A stretch of DNA of 64,000 nucleotides from NCBI GenBank assembly GCA_033032175.1, contig CM065320.1, positions 7,564,001-7,628,000 on the forward strand, read 5' to 3'. Source of the DNA: Saturnia japonica (Eukaryota; Arthropoda; Insecta; Lepidoptera; Saturniidae). Position 1 is the first letter of the stretch. Every line of letters begins with the position of its first letter. Made by a program: the position numbers and the translations under genes. Below are positions 43,741 to 53,768 of the stretch, one piece after another. The notes under the pieces were generated by a model. That model worked only from the letters and a program-made list of their open reading frames with translations, did not search any database and had not been told where the DNA came from.

Positions 43741-46059
43741 CCCAGTTTTTAGGAAGAGTATATGTTCTTTTATGTAATTTTTATTTTATTTTATTTATTT
43801 AGTATACTATTTATGTACTTTACTAGTTTAGTATATATATGTATATAATAGTTTTGTGTTTGCTCATTTGTGATTTATTTTTTCTTATTGCACTACCGAC
43901 AATAATATTTTTTACCACATAATCGCTGGTTAGCTGGAAGATAATGCTTTATGCCATAAAGCTCGGCAGTGTACAAACTAAAAGTGCAATAATGTATTCA
44001 TTCGTTCGTCCTATATTGCTCCGGGTTTTTTAATTATGAAGTACGGAACCCTAAAAAATGACCTGATATGTATGAAATTGGTTTACCCTGGAGCATATAA
44101 TCTTGTGCTGATGATTTTAATTTTTTAACCAATCATACAGACAATAACACAAGTAAACAAAATCCAAAATATTTTGAAACTTATTATCGTATCTATATTT
44201 CTCTTACTTACTACTTTAGAACAAAGACTACATTTTTTGTAGGACCTGTTAATCTAAATCTTTTAGGGCGTAATAGAATTTCATAATATCCGCAATTTAT
44301 AAGCAAGCCCGTAGTGGCATACAAGTTGGCTTCCCAGAGCAACACGCGCATTTGCATACAAGTCGAATTGGCCTCAACGATGTGTATGCCTGAGGTAATG
44401 CAATGAAACTTTTAACTAGTGCTGCTTCGAAATTACACAAACTTTTTATGTTGTTTCCTGTTTTTGGTTCGTAACAATCTTATCTTTTTACAGAATTCAA
44501 TGGTCCGCATTTCGTTGTTTTGCTGGCAATGTTCGACATTTATGTTTAATTTTGGACAGAGCTTTTACGTAAGTTTTATTTTTATTTGGCCGTAAAACAT
44601 TAATTGGTATGAAATACGTAATAATAATAAAATGTATCTTCTAAATATAGCAACTCTCCAACTATAGTGGAAATTAAATGGAGTTAAAGCTAAATGTATT
44701 TTTCGTCTACATTATGTGTAAAAACTGTGTATTATACGTATTTTTATGCGTTGTTTGCGTTTCATCACATTTTAATAACGTGTTTAGGAATATCACAATC
44801 TCTTAAAATACATGTATCATTTCAATACTTAAACATGATTTCTTTCAATTTAGATCGATAAAAGAATGAAACATTATTATTTTCCGTGATAAATAAATTA
44901 AGCAAGTTTTAATATTTATCCTGTTAACACGACATGTTTATTTGCTACATTTACCGACCTAAAATAATAATACGAAATAAAATTTAACTATCGTTAATTA
45001 ATTTGAAATTTATACTTTGAGTAAAGCATAGAAAACCTGCTTCTTATATCATCGTTACTTTATATTTTTGTAGGTTTCTATTTATAACGTTAAGTTAAAA
45101 AACTCTCTTGTAGAGTTTTTGCAATTAGAAAATGTACGAGGAAAAGATAAGCTTAATTTATTGTTTACTCTATGCATTCAACGCATAATAATTGAATACC
45201 AATTAGAAAATAATTTGTTAATATGCTGCTGCCTAGTGCTCTATGAAATTGAAAATACCACTCAAAGGTTGATTGTGATATGACAAGTAAGGATGGTATG
45301 ACCAGAAAAAAGGATGCAGTAAGAAAATTTTAAAAATGGGCTTTTTGTTATAGTTATTGTATATACTTTCATATGCATTTAGTAAAAAAACTGTTATTTT
45401 GACTTTACAAACATACACTTCAATTTTATTAATTATATAGCTATATAACTCACATAAAATTCTTATGCTGTTATGTATATTTTGAGTGTGTAATTTTATT
45501 TCACGGTTTTTATTAATATAAAGGTTACTATTATCTTGTCATTGTTAATCTACTTATTTTTGTCTCGGCCTAAACTACATACTTGTGGGTAATGCGAGTT
45601 CGAAATCTAAATCGAGTCATTGGCCTAATAATATGTAACTGAAGCTACATTTCCGATTCATGTCTGTATTATCAAAACCGCATTTTTAACGTAACGTATT
45701 TTGAGAGAAAAAGTATTTTCTTGTATCATGTAAGTATTTTTATAACATGCAAATGAATATAGAAAGTTTTATTTGTTAATTTCCTTAAATATAATACAAA
45801 GTTTATGTTACAAGAGATAAAATTAAGAAAGATAAAAGTTGAGTTAATTCTAGTTGCAAGTTTAAAAGAAAGAACAAAGTATTTTATAAACTCCATTTTG
45901 ATGCGGTACAAACATAAGTACTTCGTATATAAATATGTACTTCATAAATTCGAGATATTAGGATTCAGAAATAACCTACCACGCCGCTTATGCTCACAGA
46001 AATTACTTAAATTTCTTACTTGCTACACTCAATTTTACAACAAATCATTTGAGGTGAAC
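43741..46059. other. AT-rich region with a third R2 fragment
   Basis: The block 45335-45435 (CTTTCATATGCATTTAGTAAA, GTTATTTTGACTTTACAAAC) matches the end of repeat R2. Other small frames (45233-45911) have no recognisable domain. A candidate exon at 44494-44568 is listed separately. Confidence 0.5.
44494..44568 (+). other. Candidate internal exon of 75 bp (unassigned)
   Basis: A strong acceptor (TTATCTTTTTACAG ending at 44493) and a consensus donor (GTAAGT at 44569) bracket 75 bases that are open in two of three frames and somewhat richer in GC than the flanks. One frame reads IQWSAFRCFAGNVRHLCLILDRAF. I do not recognise either translation, and no partner exon was identified nearby. It may be a chance arrangement. 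Confidence 0.25.
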
Positions 46060-46314
46060 CTCAATAAGCTATTCGACTATGGAACTTATTTCCAGTAGAT
46101 ATAAGAAAAGCGAGATCTATACACATTTTTAAAAGACAACTACGTCGTCATTACCTCTCTGCTTATGTTATGATACAAACTATTTTTTTTTTCTTTTCTT
46201 TTTTGCACTTATTACGTCGTGATAAAACATTTGTGAGTGTGTATTGTTATTAATTAGCATTATTATTGTAGTATTTTTGATAAATGTGAAAACTTTATAA
46301 CCTATTGTTTATGT
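46060..46314 (+). pseudogene. C-terminal end of LINE E, left of the errantivirus
   Basis: The frame from about 46067 reads RLWNLFPVDIRKARS, then IHIFKRQLRRHYLSAYVM. This is the terminal W-N-x-L-P...I-R-x-A-x-S...F-K-x-x-L-R block that closes many CR1/Jockey-group reverse transcriptases. It is followed by a T-rich 3'UTR that runs to the ATGT at 46311-46314, where the provirus is inserted. The 3'UTR continues at 54096. The upstream part of the frame at 45805-46098 does not match RT convincingly, so the 5' limit is uncertain. Confidence 0.7.
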
Positions 46315-46621
46315 AGTTAAATTTCGGGAGCACTGCCGAGGGTTTTTAAAAAGTCTAAGACAAGACTGATTCTCAAGAAGCTTTATTAAGAATGCTTTTA
46401 TTTGTTACAAATGTCTCTTTTATAAACTCTTATTCTATAAACACAAAGTGGGGCTGTTTACTATGAAATAATGAGAAATATGTCGCAATACATTCAGTCA
46501 AAACACCAGGTGTCTATCAGTAGTTTGCAGACATAATATGGGTTAAAAACGTAACATCAGCATTTCTAACGTATGTACCAATTAACAAGACGTAATAAGA
46601 GAGGGTACAGACTGCATAACT
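46315..46621 (-). repeat. 3' LTR of the errantivirus
   Basis: 307 bp, reading as identical to 53785-54091. On the minus strand it begins AGTTATGCAGTCTG and ends CCCGAAATTTAACT. A minus-strand AATAAA at about 46387-46382 is a plausible poly(A) signal. The env stop codon (46584-46582) falls inside this LTR. Confidence 0.97.
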
Positions 46622-48225
46622 CCTCCCCCCTCAAGTTCGAAATTATCAGAGGGATGATTATCACTATGATTATTTCGATAGCAATAATTTTTACAAAAAC
46701 TGAGCTTATATACTAAGAATACAAGAATTAATAGAAATATAATCACATATAACAATAAAGTTCCGGCACTAACACTTTTTACATTAATAATTCTTTCACT
46801 TGATGTTTTTAGTTCACTTTCACTGATTTTTAAAAGATTATTTAAATGTTGAAGATTTATTAATTCACTGTTATCCAAATTGATGGGTTCACGTTGCAAT
46901 TGTTGCTCAGTAATTGTTATTTCGGGAAGATTAATAATCGGTAATTTTGACATCTTCAAATTACTCGTAGTAATATGGTGAGCTTTTAGCGTAATTTCAC
47001 CAATTTTAACATCGCAATGGTCATCTAGGACGAGGAAGTATGTCCCTTCTATATTTTCTTTCGTTATTTCGTTGTTACAAATTTTTGATAATATATTCTC
47101 AGCGTTACTATGAAGAATCCATCTCTCTTTTCCAATTGGTTGTATCTTAATGGTCTTGATTTCAACTGGTACTGGATGACAAGAACTCGTATTCGAAGAA
47201 AATTGAATTAATGCTGTTATGCAAGTGTCTTCTGAAGTTGTTCGAGAATCATCCTCGTGACACAGGAACATTTCGTCGTGAAGTTCATTACAAGGTAAAG
47301 TGAGCGAGACAAATTTAGACCCTTTTACTAATAGGTAAGGAAATTTAGGAATAATGATGGTGGTATGATTAGAAGGATTGGTCATAGGTATTGGAATTGC
47401 TCTGTAGTATGTATAAATTTCATCTCTAATTATTGGTATATCTAAAATGAATGTTATTTGACTTCCTTTTGTATAAGCTTTAAGCTCTATACATTGCTCT
47501 ATTTTAACTAAACTGTCATAACTTACTGGATACACAAGTTTGTAGAATTTCTCTATCTTTTTTAACAATTCTAATAATTCATTTGAGTTTATAAGAGATT
47601 GGTGTAATATTTTTAATTTACTGAATGCCAGAGAAGTTTCAATTTCATTCAACCGAATGTAGAGTAGTTGAAAATTATGGAAAAATAAATTATAAACATT
47701 AATAAAATTATGGGTAGTTATATCAATATTAGTTTGATTTATTAATTTTTTTATTTCTCGTAACTCTTTATCTATTCGAATGAAATTGTCCTTCGTGAAA
47801 TTTGTTATCTTTATCATTGATTCAGAAATATCTGATATTAAGGTTACCTTTTTAATGAGTGTATTTTGGCGTGTCGTTAGAGAATCAATCATATTTTCAT
47901 ATCTTAAAGCATCATTATGATCTAAGTTACCAGTTATAAGCTTAATAATAGATCCAAGAGGATTGAGAAGTCCACGTTTAATTCTAGTTGATGGAGATAA
48001 CTGTTCTAATTTTTGAATACTAATATTCATTACATAATTCGTTTGAAGCTTTACATTAAAAAGTTGAACATTAGATGTTTCATTATCAAAATGTGTTTTT
48101 AAATATTGATTAAATTTAGTATATCTTTTTATATTGAATTCTAAATCCTCACGTATCAGACTTAAATCTAAAATCTTAATTATTGTCCACTTATCATAAC
48201 TTACACTAGCTTGACCTTGTTTCAC
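46582..48225 (-). CDS. env: Errantivirus envelope glycoprotein (baculovirus F-like)
   Basis: The 547-codon frame encodes a fusion-type envelope protein. A furin-like site RIKR lies at residues 81-84, followed directly by GLLNPLGSIIKLITGNLD, the fusion-peptide region shared with baculovirus F proteins. A transmembrane helix lies at about 485-506, with a cytoplasmic tail of about 40 residues. The M at 48225 is a GTG codon. The frame is open upstream to 48318 or so, through a hydrophobic, signal-peptide-like stretch that overlaps the end of pol, but holds no ATG. Translation therefore probably depends on splicing to an upstream exon, as known for other errantiviruses. The last 13 or so codons cross the PPT and lie in the LTR. 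The frame is intact. Infectivity cannot be judged from sequence. Confidence 0.93.
   Translation of the reverse strand: MKQGQASVSYDKWTIIKILDLSLIREDLEFNIKRYTKFNQYLKTHFDNETSNVQLFNVKLQTNYVMNISIQKLEQLSPSTRIKRGLLNPLGSIIKLITGNLDHNDALRYENMIDSLTTRQNTLIKKVTLISDISESMIKITNFTKDNFIRIDKELREIKKLINQTNIDITTHNFINVYNLFFHNFQLLYIRLNEIETSLAFSKLKILHQSLINSNELLELLKKIEKFYKLVYPVSYDSLVKIEQCIELKAYTKGSQITFILDIPIIRDEIYTYYRAIPIPMTNPSNHTTIIIPKFPYLLVKGSKFVSLTLPCNELHDEMFLCHEDDSRTTSEDTCITALIQFSSNTSSCHPVPVEIKTIKIQPIGKERWILHSNAENILSKICNNEITKENIEGTYFLVLDDHCDVKIGEITLKAHHITTSNLKMSKLPIINLPEITITEQQLQREPINLDNSELINLQHLNNLLKISESELKTSSERIINVKSVSAGTLLLYVIIFLLILVFLVYKLSFCKNYCYRNNHSDNHPSDNFELEGGGVMQSVPSLITSC
46622..46632 (-). other. Polypurine tract for plus-strand priming
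   Basis: GAGGGGGGAGG on the minus strand abuts the inner edge of the 3' LTR. It is also part of the env coding sequence (Glu-Gly-Gly-Gly). Confidence 0.9.
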
Positions 48226-48244
48226 AAGGACTATACCGGGATTT

Positions 48245-51200
48245 TTATCGATTCTGTGAAGTTGAAGGGCGTGAATCCTGATGATCAGAGCCAGGAGCCC
48301 GAGGAGGTACCTGCGAAGGTCGTTTTATATCCTTAATAGGCACGTTTGTTTTTCGAGTTTTCATTTTTACAGGACAGATATTTCTGTCAATTTTACCATA
48401 TACTTGTGCTTTTTGATAACGCGGTTTATCTTTACTTCGCCTTGTATTAACACCTTTTACAAATATAGTGTCCTCTTCTTGAATATCAAATGATGTTTCA
48501 CCACCACGTTTTGTTTTAATCTTTTCTTTATTTTCAATTACTTTGTCTGTTAAATATTTATAAAGATATTTCGTTCGTTTCATATGATCGTTTACTAATT
48601 GTTGCGTATATTGTTTGTTAAAGTTTACTTCAAAAGTACTATTAGAATCAGTGTGTCCAAAAACTACTTCAAATGGTGTAAGACCAGTCGTTGAGTGAAT
48701 GGTTTGATTGTATGACATAATTGCATAAGTCATAACGTTAGCCGCGTCAGTTATTTTATGTTCATATTTAGCGATACGATATATTTCTAAAATAGTTGAA
48801 TGGAATCTTTCAATTAAACCCATAGAATTAGGATTATGTGGAGTGCTTATGTGTAATTCTATTTTATAAAATTGTAATGTTTCTTTTAAAAGTGTATTGT
48901 TGAATTCAGTACCAGAATCAGCACTGATCTTATTTGGTACGCCATAAAATGAGAAAAATTTAATTAAGGCACGAACTACTTCAGGTGTAGAGCGATTGGA
49001 TATTTCAAAAGCCTGACCTAGTTTACTGAAAGCATCTATTATGGTAAGGAAGTAGCTTCCTTCTATAGAGAATATATCTATAAATATTTCAGCAAAAGGT
49101 TTTGTTTGAGTTTGCGTTAACATTAATTCTGGTTTTAAAGGTTTGCGATCATATTTTAGAGTTTTACAAGTTTCACAAGAATTGATTACAGAAGCGACTG
49201 TTATATCCATATTTGTCCAAAAATAATTACGCTTTAATTTCATAAGAGTTTCTTTGATTCCACGGTGACTTGTTTTACCTTGATGATAAGCAAGTATAGT
49301 GGCACGTTGCTCTTTTTCATCACCTAAGTATATAACTCTTTTAGTACATTCATATATTTTGACGGTATCTTTTTTAAATAGTTTTATCACGGCATTTGTA
49401 AATTGTTTACGGTGAATTTCGCTCTCAAAGTAAAAGAAATATTTAATTTTAGGTTTTATATATTCTAAAAGAAATTTCTTAACAAGGTTAGTGTTGTTTA
49501 CAGGTAAATGTACTTCCAAAATTTTTTGTTTTTCATGTGATAAGTCTTTTATTGATAATTGGTTTCTGTTCCAAGTAAAAATAAGGATTTGATTAGGTTT
49601 TGTGTCGATGGCTTCTTCAATAATGGGAATACCATTCGTATCAATATCTTCAGCAGAATGTATGGTTTCCGGTAATGAACAGGCAGTAATAGTACTGGAT
49701 GAAGGAGAACGAATTGGGTGAGTTAAAGTCTTATCGGAATCTGAAGGAATAGTTAACGTTTCTGATGAGTCTGAAATTAGTATTGGACTCTCAGATCGTT
49801 CAGTGTCACTCACGTTTACTCGTAAGGACATATCGTCCTTTAATATATTTAATTTAATTCGTGATAGAGCATCAGCATTACTATTTTGTTTACCGTTCTT
49901 GTATATTATGTCAAAATCGAACTCAGCTAGTCTCAATTTCCATCTAGTAAGTTTACTATTAGGTTCTTTCAGTGAATTTAACCATGCTAAAGGTCTGTGG
50001 TCAGTAAATATTGTGAATTTGCGTCCATACAGGTAAGGACGGAAGTGTTTTACTGCCCAAACGATGGCTAACAGTTCCTTTTCTATTGTACTGTAACGTG
50101 TTTCTGCATCATTAAGAGTACGACTTGCATATGCGATAGGTTTTTCATTTCCAACTGATCCTTGTGAAAGGACAGCGCCTAAAGCGTAGTTTGACGCGTC
50201 TGTTGTTAAAATGAAGGGTTTAGAAAAATCAGGAAACTGTAATATAGGAGCATTCACAAGTAGCTCTTTACATTTTTGAAAAGCTTGAACATATGATTCA
50301 TTAATTTCAATTTTATTTTTCTTTTTCAAACACGATGTAAGGGGTTGTGTAATTTTTGAAAAATCCTTTATGAATTTTCGGTAGTAGCCTATCAGGCCAA
50401 GAAAACTTTTAATTTCAGTGGATGTTCTGGGGAGTGGGAAGGCAAGTACTGCCCTGATTTTATCATCATTTGGTTGTAAACCATGCTTCGTAATTTTGTG
50501 TCCTAAGTAGAGTACATCTTTTTTAAAAAACTCACATTTATCGAGAGTTACTTTAAGATTGGTTTGTTTGAGACGATCGAACACTTTTCTTAGCTTCTCT
50601 ACATGTTCTTGTATACTACTAGAATAAATGATGATGTCATCTAAATATACTAAGCAATGTATACCTTGCAACCCACGTAACACGTTATCCATTGCGCGTT
50701 GAAATGTTGCAGGTGCTGTTTTAAGTCCAAATGGCATCCGTGTAAATTCAAAATGTCCCATTGGTGTAGTAAATGCAGTTTTGGGTCTATCTTGTTCATC
50801 AACTTCAATTTGGTGGTACCCACTTGCTAAATCCAATGTACTGAAGTAAGTAGATTTCCCTAACTTGTCGAATAAATCATTAATATTTGGTAAAGGATAC
50901 TTATCATCAGTAGTAATATCATTTATACGTCGATAGTCTACAACCATTCTAAATTTCTGTTCACCGGAGGCGTCCATCTTTTTTGGAACTAGGTGTACGG
51001 GTGCACTCCATGGTGAAAACGATTCTTGTATAACATTATCTTTTAGTAATTTTTCAACTTGTTTCTGTATTTCATCGTTTTGCGATGGTGGAAGTCGGTA
51101 TTGCCGTATGAAAATTGGATCTTCATTTTTAGTCCGGATTCGATGTTTTACTTGATTAGAAAATGTAAGAGGCAGTTTATCACAATAGAATATATCCCTG

Positions 51201-52009
51201 TATTCAAAACAAAGTTTTTCTATTGCTTCTCGTTCTTCTTGATTAGCATGATCTAATCGGAGTTTCGATAAATTTTGTGTAAGTAATTCATCAATCTCAA
51301 AATCATTTAATTGTTGCCCGGTTGATAAATTTATTTTGCAAGTATTATTATTAAGGCTGGTTATATTCAATGGTTCGTTAAAAGTTAAAGTCACACTATC
51401 TTGCGAAGCATTCTGCATGACTGTTGTTGCAAATGAATCTTTGCAAGTAACTATAGCGCTAGGCATACGTACTTCATTTCCAAAATTTTTAAAATTAATT
51501 ATTGCTTCACCATTAATTAAATTTGTAGGCACCTTAACACGGGTTTCAGTGCGTGGTTCTAGCGTTATTTCCCACGGGGGACTATAAATTATTGGAATTT
51601 CTGTATTTTGTGTCCGTAAAATTAAATTTTTCATGTCTATAGTCGCGTTCAATATTTTTAATAAGTTAGAACCTATTAATCCGTCATATCTTCCATCTAC
51701 ATTATATATATAAAATTTATGATTCATCGGACTTTTAAAACTTTCCAATAAAGGTATATCTATAACTTCGTCATGTAGGCTACGTCCATGTGTACTAATA
51801 ACTTCAAAAGGATCAATATATTTATAATCTGAAAAATATTCATCAGCTTTAGCGGGACTAATAAAACTTCTGGTACTTCCGGTATCAATCATTAAACGAG
51901 CATCAATTTCAGGAATATAAATATGCGGTAGTTTATTTATGCCGTCATAATTTAAGTGTACTATTTCTGGGGGTCGCTCTTGGAGGCTTTTATAGGAAAA
52001 TTTACGCAT
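48245..52009 (-). CDS. pol: Errantivirus Pol: protease, reverse transcriptase, RNase H, integrase
   Basis: The aspartic protease has DTGS at residues 42-45. The RT covers about 290-500, with FRMVVDYRRIND (353-364), TLDLASGYHQI (391-401), MPFGLKTAPATFQ and the catalytic YLDD at 455-458. RNase H begins at TTDASNYALGAV (603) and includes EKELLAIVWAVKHFRPYL and TDHRPLAW. The integrase zinc motif has H908, H915, C945 and C948. The catalytic triad is D978, D1031 and E1067, with 35 residues between the last two (DD35E). All key residues are present. Pol is expressed as a gag-pol fusion by -1 frameshifting in the 49-nt overlap. The ATG at 52009 follows a stop and is probably not the real start. It ends 19 nt before the annotated env codons. 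Confidence 0.97.
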   Translation of the reverse strand: MRKFSYKSLQERPPEIVHLNYDGINKLPHIYIPEIDARLMIDTGSTRSFISPAKADEYFSDYKYIDPFEVISTHGRSLHDEVIDIPLLESFKSPMNHKFYIYNVDGRYDGLIGSNLLKILNATIDMKNLILRTQNTEIPIIYSPPWEITLEPRTETRVKVPTNLINGEAIINFKNFGNEVRMPSAIVTCKDSFATTVMQNASQDSVTLTFNEPLNITSLNNNTCKINLSTGQQLNDFEIDELLTQNLSKLRLDHANQEEREAIEKLCFEYRDIFYCDKLPLTFSNQVKHRIRTKNEDPIFIRQYRLPPSQNDEIQKQVEKLLKDNVIQESFSPWSAPVHLVPKKMDASGEQKFRMVVDYRRINDITTDDKYPLPNINDLFDKLGKSTYFSTLDLASGYHQIEVDEQDRPKTAFTTPMGHFEFTRMPFGLKTAPATFQRAMDNVLRGLQGIHCLVYLDDIIIYSSSIQEHVEKLRKVFDRLKQTNLKVTLDKCEFFKKDVLYLGHKITKHGLQPNDDKIRAVLAFPLPRTSTEIKSFLGLIGYYRKFIKDFSKITQPLTSCLKKKNKIEINESYVQAFQKCKELLVNAPILQFPDFSKPFILTTDASNYALGAVLSQGSVGNEKPIAYASRTLNDAETRYSTIEKELLAIVWAVKHFRPYLYGRKFTIFTDHRPLAWLNSLKEPNSKLTRWKLRLAEFDFDIIYKNGKQNSNADALSRIKLNILKDDMSLRVNVSDTERSESPILISDSSETLTIPSDSDKTLTHPIRSPSSSTITACSLPETIHSAEDIDTNGIPIIEEAIDTKPNQILIFTWNRNQLSIKDLSHEKQKILEVHLPVNNTNLVKKFLLEYIKPKIKYFFYFESEIHRKQFTNAVIKLFKKDTVKIYECTKRVIYLGDEKEQRATILAYHQGKTSHRGIKETLMKLKRNYFWTNMDITVASVINSCETCKTLKYDRKPLKPELMLTQTQTKPFAEIFIDIFSIEGSYFLTIIDAFSKLGQAFEISNRSTPEVVRALIKFFSFYGVPNKISADSGTEFNNTLLKETLQFYKIELHISTPHNPNSMGLIERFHSTILEIYRIAKYEHKITDAANVMTYAIMSYNQTIHSTTGLTPFEVVFGHTDSNSTFEVNFNKQYTQQLVNDHMKRTKYLYKYLTDKVIENKEKIKTKRGGETSFDIQEEDTIFVKGVNTRRSKDKPRYQKAQVYGKIDRNICPVKMKTRKTNVPIKDIKRPSQVPPRAPGSDHQDSRPSTSQNR
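48307..48318 (-). promoter_or_regulatory. Candidate env splice acceptor inside the pol 3' end
   Basis: On the minus strand CCTTCGCAG precedes 48307. From there the env frame is open to its stop, while just upstream a TAA closes it. A pyrimidine-rich run ending CAG at this point is what a spliced env message would need. The donor is not located with confidence. Inference from frame structure. Confidence 0.5.
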
Positions 52010-53178
52010 TCATTTTCAGCTTCTTCAGTTTCAACAGGTTCTATGTTTTCATGATAATCGTCATAAGCAGTTTGTTGATTATCGTCAATGAAATAATGAT
52101 TTTCATATTCTGTATAATCAGGTTGATAGTCTTGGTATTCAATTTCAGGGTCGTTCATTTCTAAAGACTCTATCATATTTTGTCTAATAGGACGAGCTGT
52201 GCGCATTGACACATCGCTTGCCTGAAATTGAGGTGGATTACGTTGAGGTTGATTTTGTGGTGGTATACCAAATTTAAATTGTTGATTTGGCATGTTGAAA
52301 TTAGGTCGGTTTTGTGTATTGTTAAATTGTGGTTTGAACCCTTGTTGATTAGGAATACCGAATTTAAAATTATTATTTCCAAAATTTGGTTTATATCCTT
52401 GTTGGTTTAGGTTAGGTCTGAATTGTACATTTTGATTTGGAATACCGAATTTAAAATTTTGTTGTCCGGAATTAAATGTATTTGGCACAAATGCAGGTTG
52501 AGGTTTGAAATTATTATTAAAATTATTTGTTAAAGTAGGCGTGAAAAATTGTTGAACTGGTTTAATATTAGATTTATTTTTATTTTTAGAATTGTACTGA
52601 TATTGAAAATTGACCTCCTCCATGACAACACTTAGTGCGTTTTCTAAAACGGTACAACCTTTAAGTCGCACAATTCGAATTAAATCCTCTGGTAAATTAT
52701 ATAAAAATACATTCAAGCACATATTATTATAGATAATCATTTTAGCGGCTTTGAGGCCTTCATCAGTTAATAAATTGACCTTGGAGAAGAGGGTGCAGCG
52801 TGTTTGTTGTATCCTGTTACAAAATTGCGTATATGTTTCACCAACTTTAATTTTTAAATTTTCCAACTCAATTGCCACACACTCTTCCGATCTAGGATCA
52901 CCAAAATGTTGAATCAAAACAGCTCTTAATTGTTCCCAAGTTGTTATGTCTTCTCTTTCACTTAGTAGAGCAGCGGCTTTACCACATAATCTACTAGTTA
53001 TAGCATGAAACACATATGTAGTTTGAACAACATTGTTTGATCCGCTAAAATTTCTGATTATATATTCACTTTTTTTAATAAATAAATTTAAAGTATTTTG
53101 ATCACCATCGTACTTGGGAATTAAACTTAAAAGTTCTTTTGATACTAATTGAATTGTTGATTCATTGTTGCGTTGCAT
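51961..53178 (-). CDS. gag: Errantivirus Gag
   Basis: The 405-codon frame starts at an ATG at 53178. The N-terminal half is a retrotransposon capsid-like helical domain (LIPKYDGDQNTLNLFIKKSE, ITSRLCGKAAALL, LIQHFGD, YTQFCNRIQQ). The C-terminal half is rich in Asn, Gln, Pro and Phe. It carries a repeated FKFGIP motif (at least three exact or near copies) and an acidic tail (DYQPDYTEYENHY). No CCHC zinc knuckle is present, as usual in errantiviruses. The last codons overlap pol and contain the slippery site. The repeats may bind RNA or drive assembly. That is inference. Confidence 0.93.
   Translation of the reverse strand: MQRNNESTIQLVSKELLSLIPKYDGDQNTLNLFIKKSEYIIRNFSGSNNVVQTTYVFHAITSRLCGKAAALLSEREDITTWEQLRAVLIQHFGDPRSEECVAIELENLKIKVGETYTQFCNRIQQTRCTLFSKVNLLTDEGLKAAKMIIYNNMCLNVFLYNLPEDLIRIVRLKGCTVLENALSVVMEEVNFQYQYNSKNKNKSNIKPVQQFFTPTLTNNFNNNFKPQPAFVPNTFNSGQQNFKFGIPNQNVQFRPNLNQQGYKPNFGNNNFKFGIPNQQGFKPQFNNTQNRPNFNMPNQQFKFGIPPQNQPQRNPPQFQASDVSMRTARPIRQNMIESLEMNDPEIEYQDYQPDYTEYENHYFIDDNQQTAYDDYHENIEPVETEEAENECVNFPIKASKSDPQK
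51997..52003 (-). promoter_or_regulatory. -1 frameshift slippery heptamer at gag-pol junction
   Basis: A-AAT-TTT in gag phase fits X-XXY-YYZ. Slipping back one base enters the pol frame exactly (KFS). It lies about 35 nt before the gag stop. Confidence 0.75.
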
Positions 53179-53767
53179 TTTGAATTGTATTTATTTAATT
53201 AAACACACACAAAGTAAAATTCACAAAATTAAAATTCACAAAATAATATTTTCAAAATAAAATTCACAAAATAAATCTTATAACAAAATTATCAAAATCA
53301 AAATTCTCAAAATTAAAATTATCGAAATTAAAATTATCAAATTAAAATTCTCAAAATTAATATTTATTATTAATATTTCTCAATATCTTATAATCTATGA
53401 AGTCAAATAACTTTCGACGATTTTTATTCGAAAATTATGAAAAATAATTTTCAACGATGTTTGTTTGAAAATTATAAAAATTTGTTAAATAATTTTCAAC
53501 GATTTTTGTTTGAAAATTATAACAATGTCCAACGAAAAATACAACCACAGAAAATAACAAGGACGAGACAAGGATTGTAAAAATGGTCACTTACAGTCTG
53601 CTCGTTCCCATGTCTTGCCGTATAGCTGCTTTCGCTTTTAGGACAGGATCTCTCGGAAATAGATGTGGAACCCGACGTTAACTTATTTATTGGTTCGTAG
53701 ATACTCAAAATCTGCACATGAGACCGATTTGTAAGACTCGAACACAGACTTTTATTGTTGATTGAGT
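53179..53767 (-). promoter_or_regulatory. Errantivirus leader with two classes of short tandem repeats
   Basis: The 5' untranslated leader is about 600 nt. At 53215-53360 (plus-strand view) variants of AAAATTCACAAAATT / AAAATTATCAAAATT recur about every 12-13 bp. At 53411-53438, 53446-53475 and 53491-53520 a 28-30-bp unit (TTTCAACGATTTTTGTTTG, then AAAATTAT) is present three times. Repeat-rich leaders in gypsy, ZAM and Idefix act as insulators or enhancers. A similar role here is inference. Confidence 0.75.
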
Positions 53768-53768
53768 A

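Noticed and set aside
48281..52410. Plus-strand frames opposite pol and gag
   Set aside because: Antisense shadows of the errantivirus genes, with no start context or domain.
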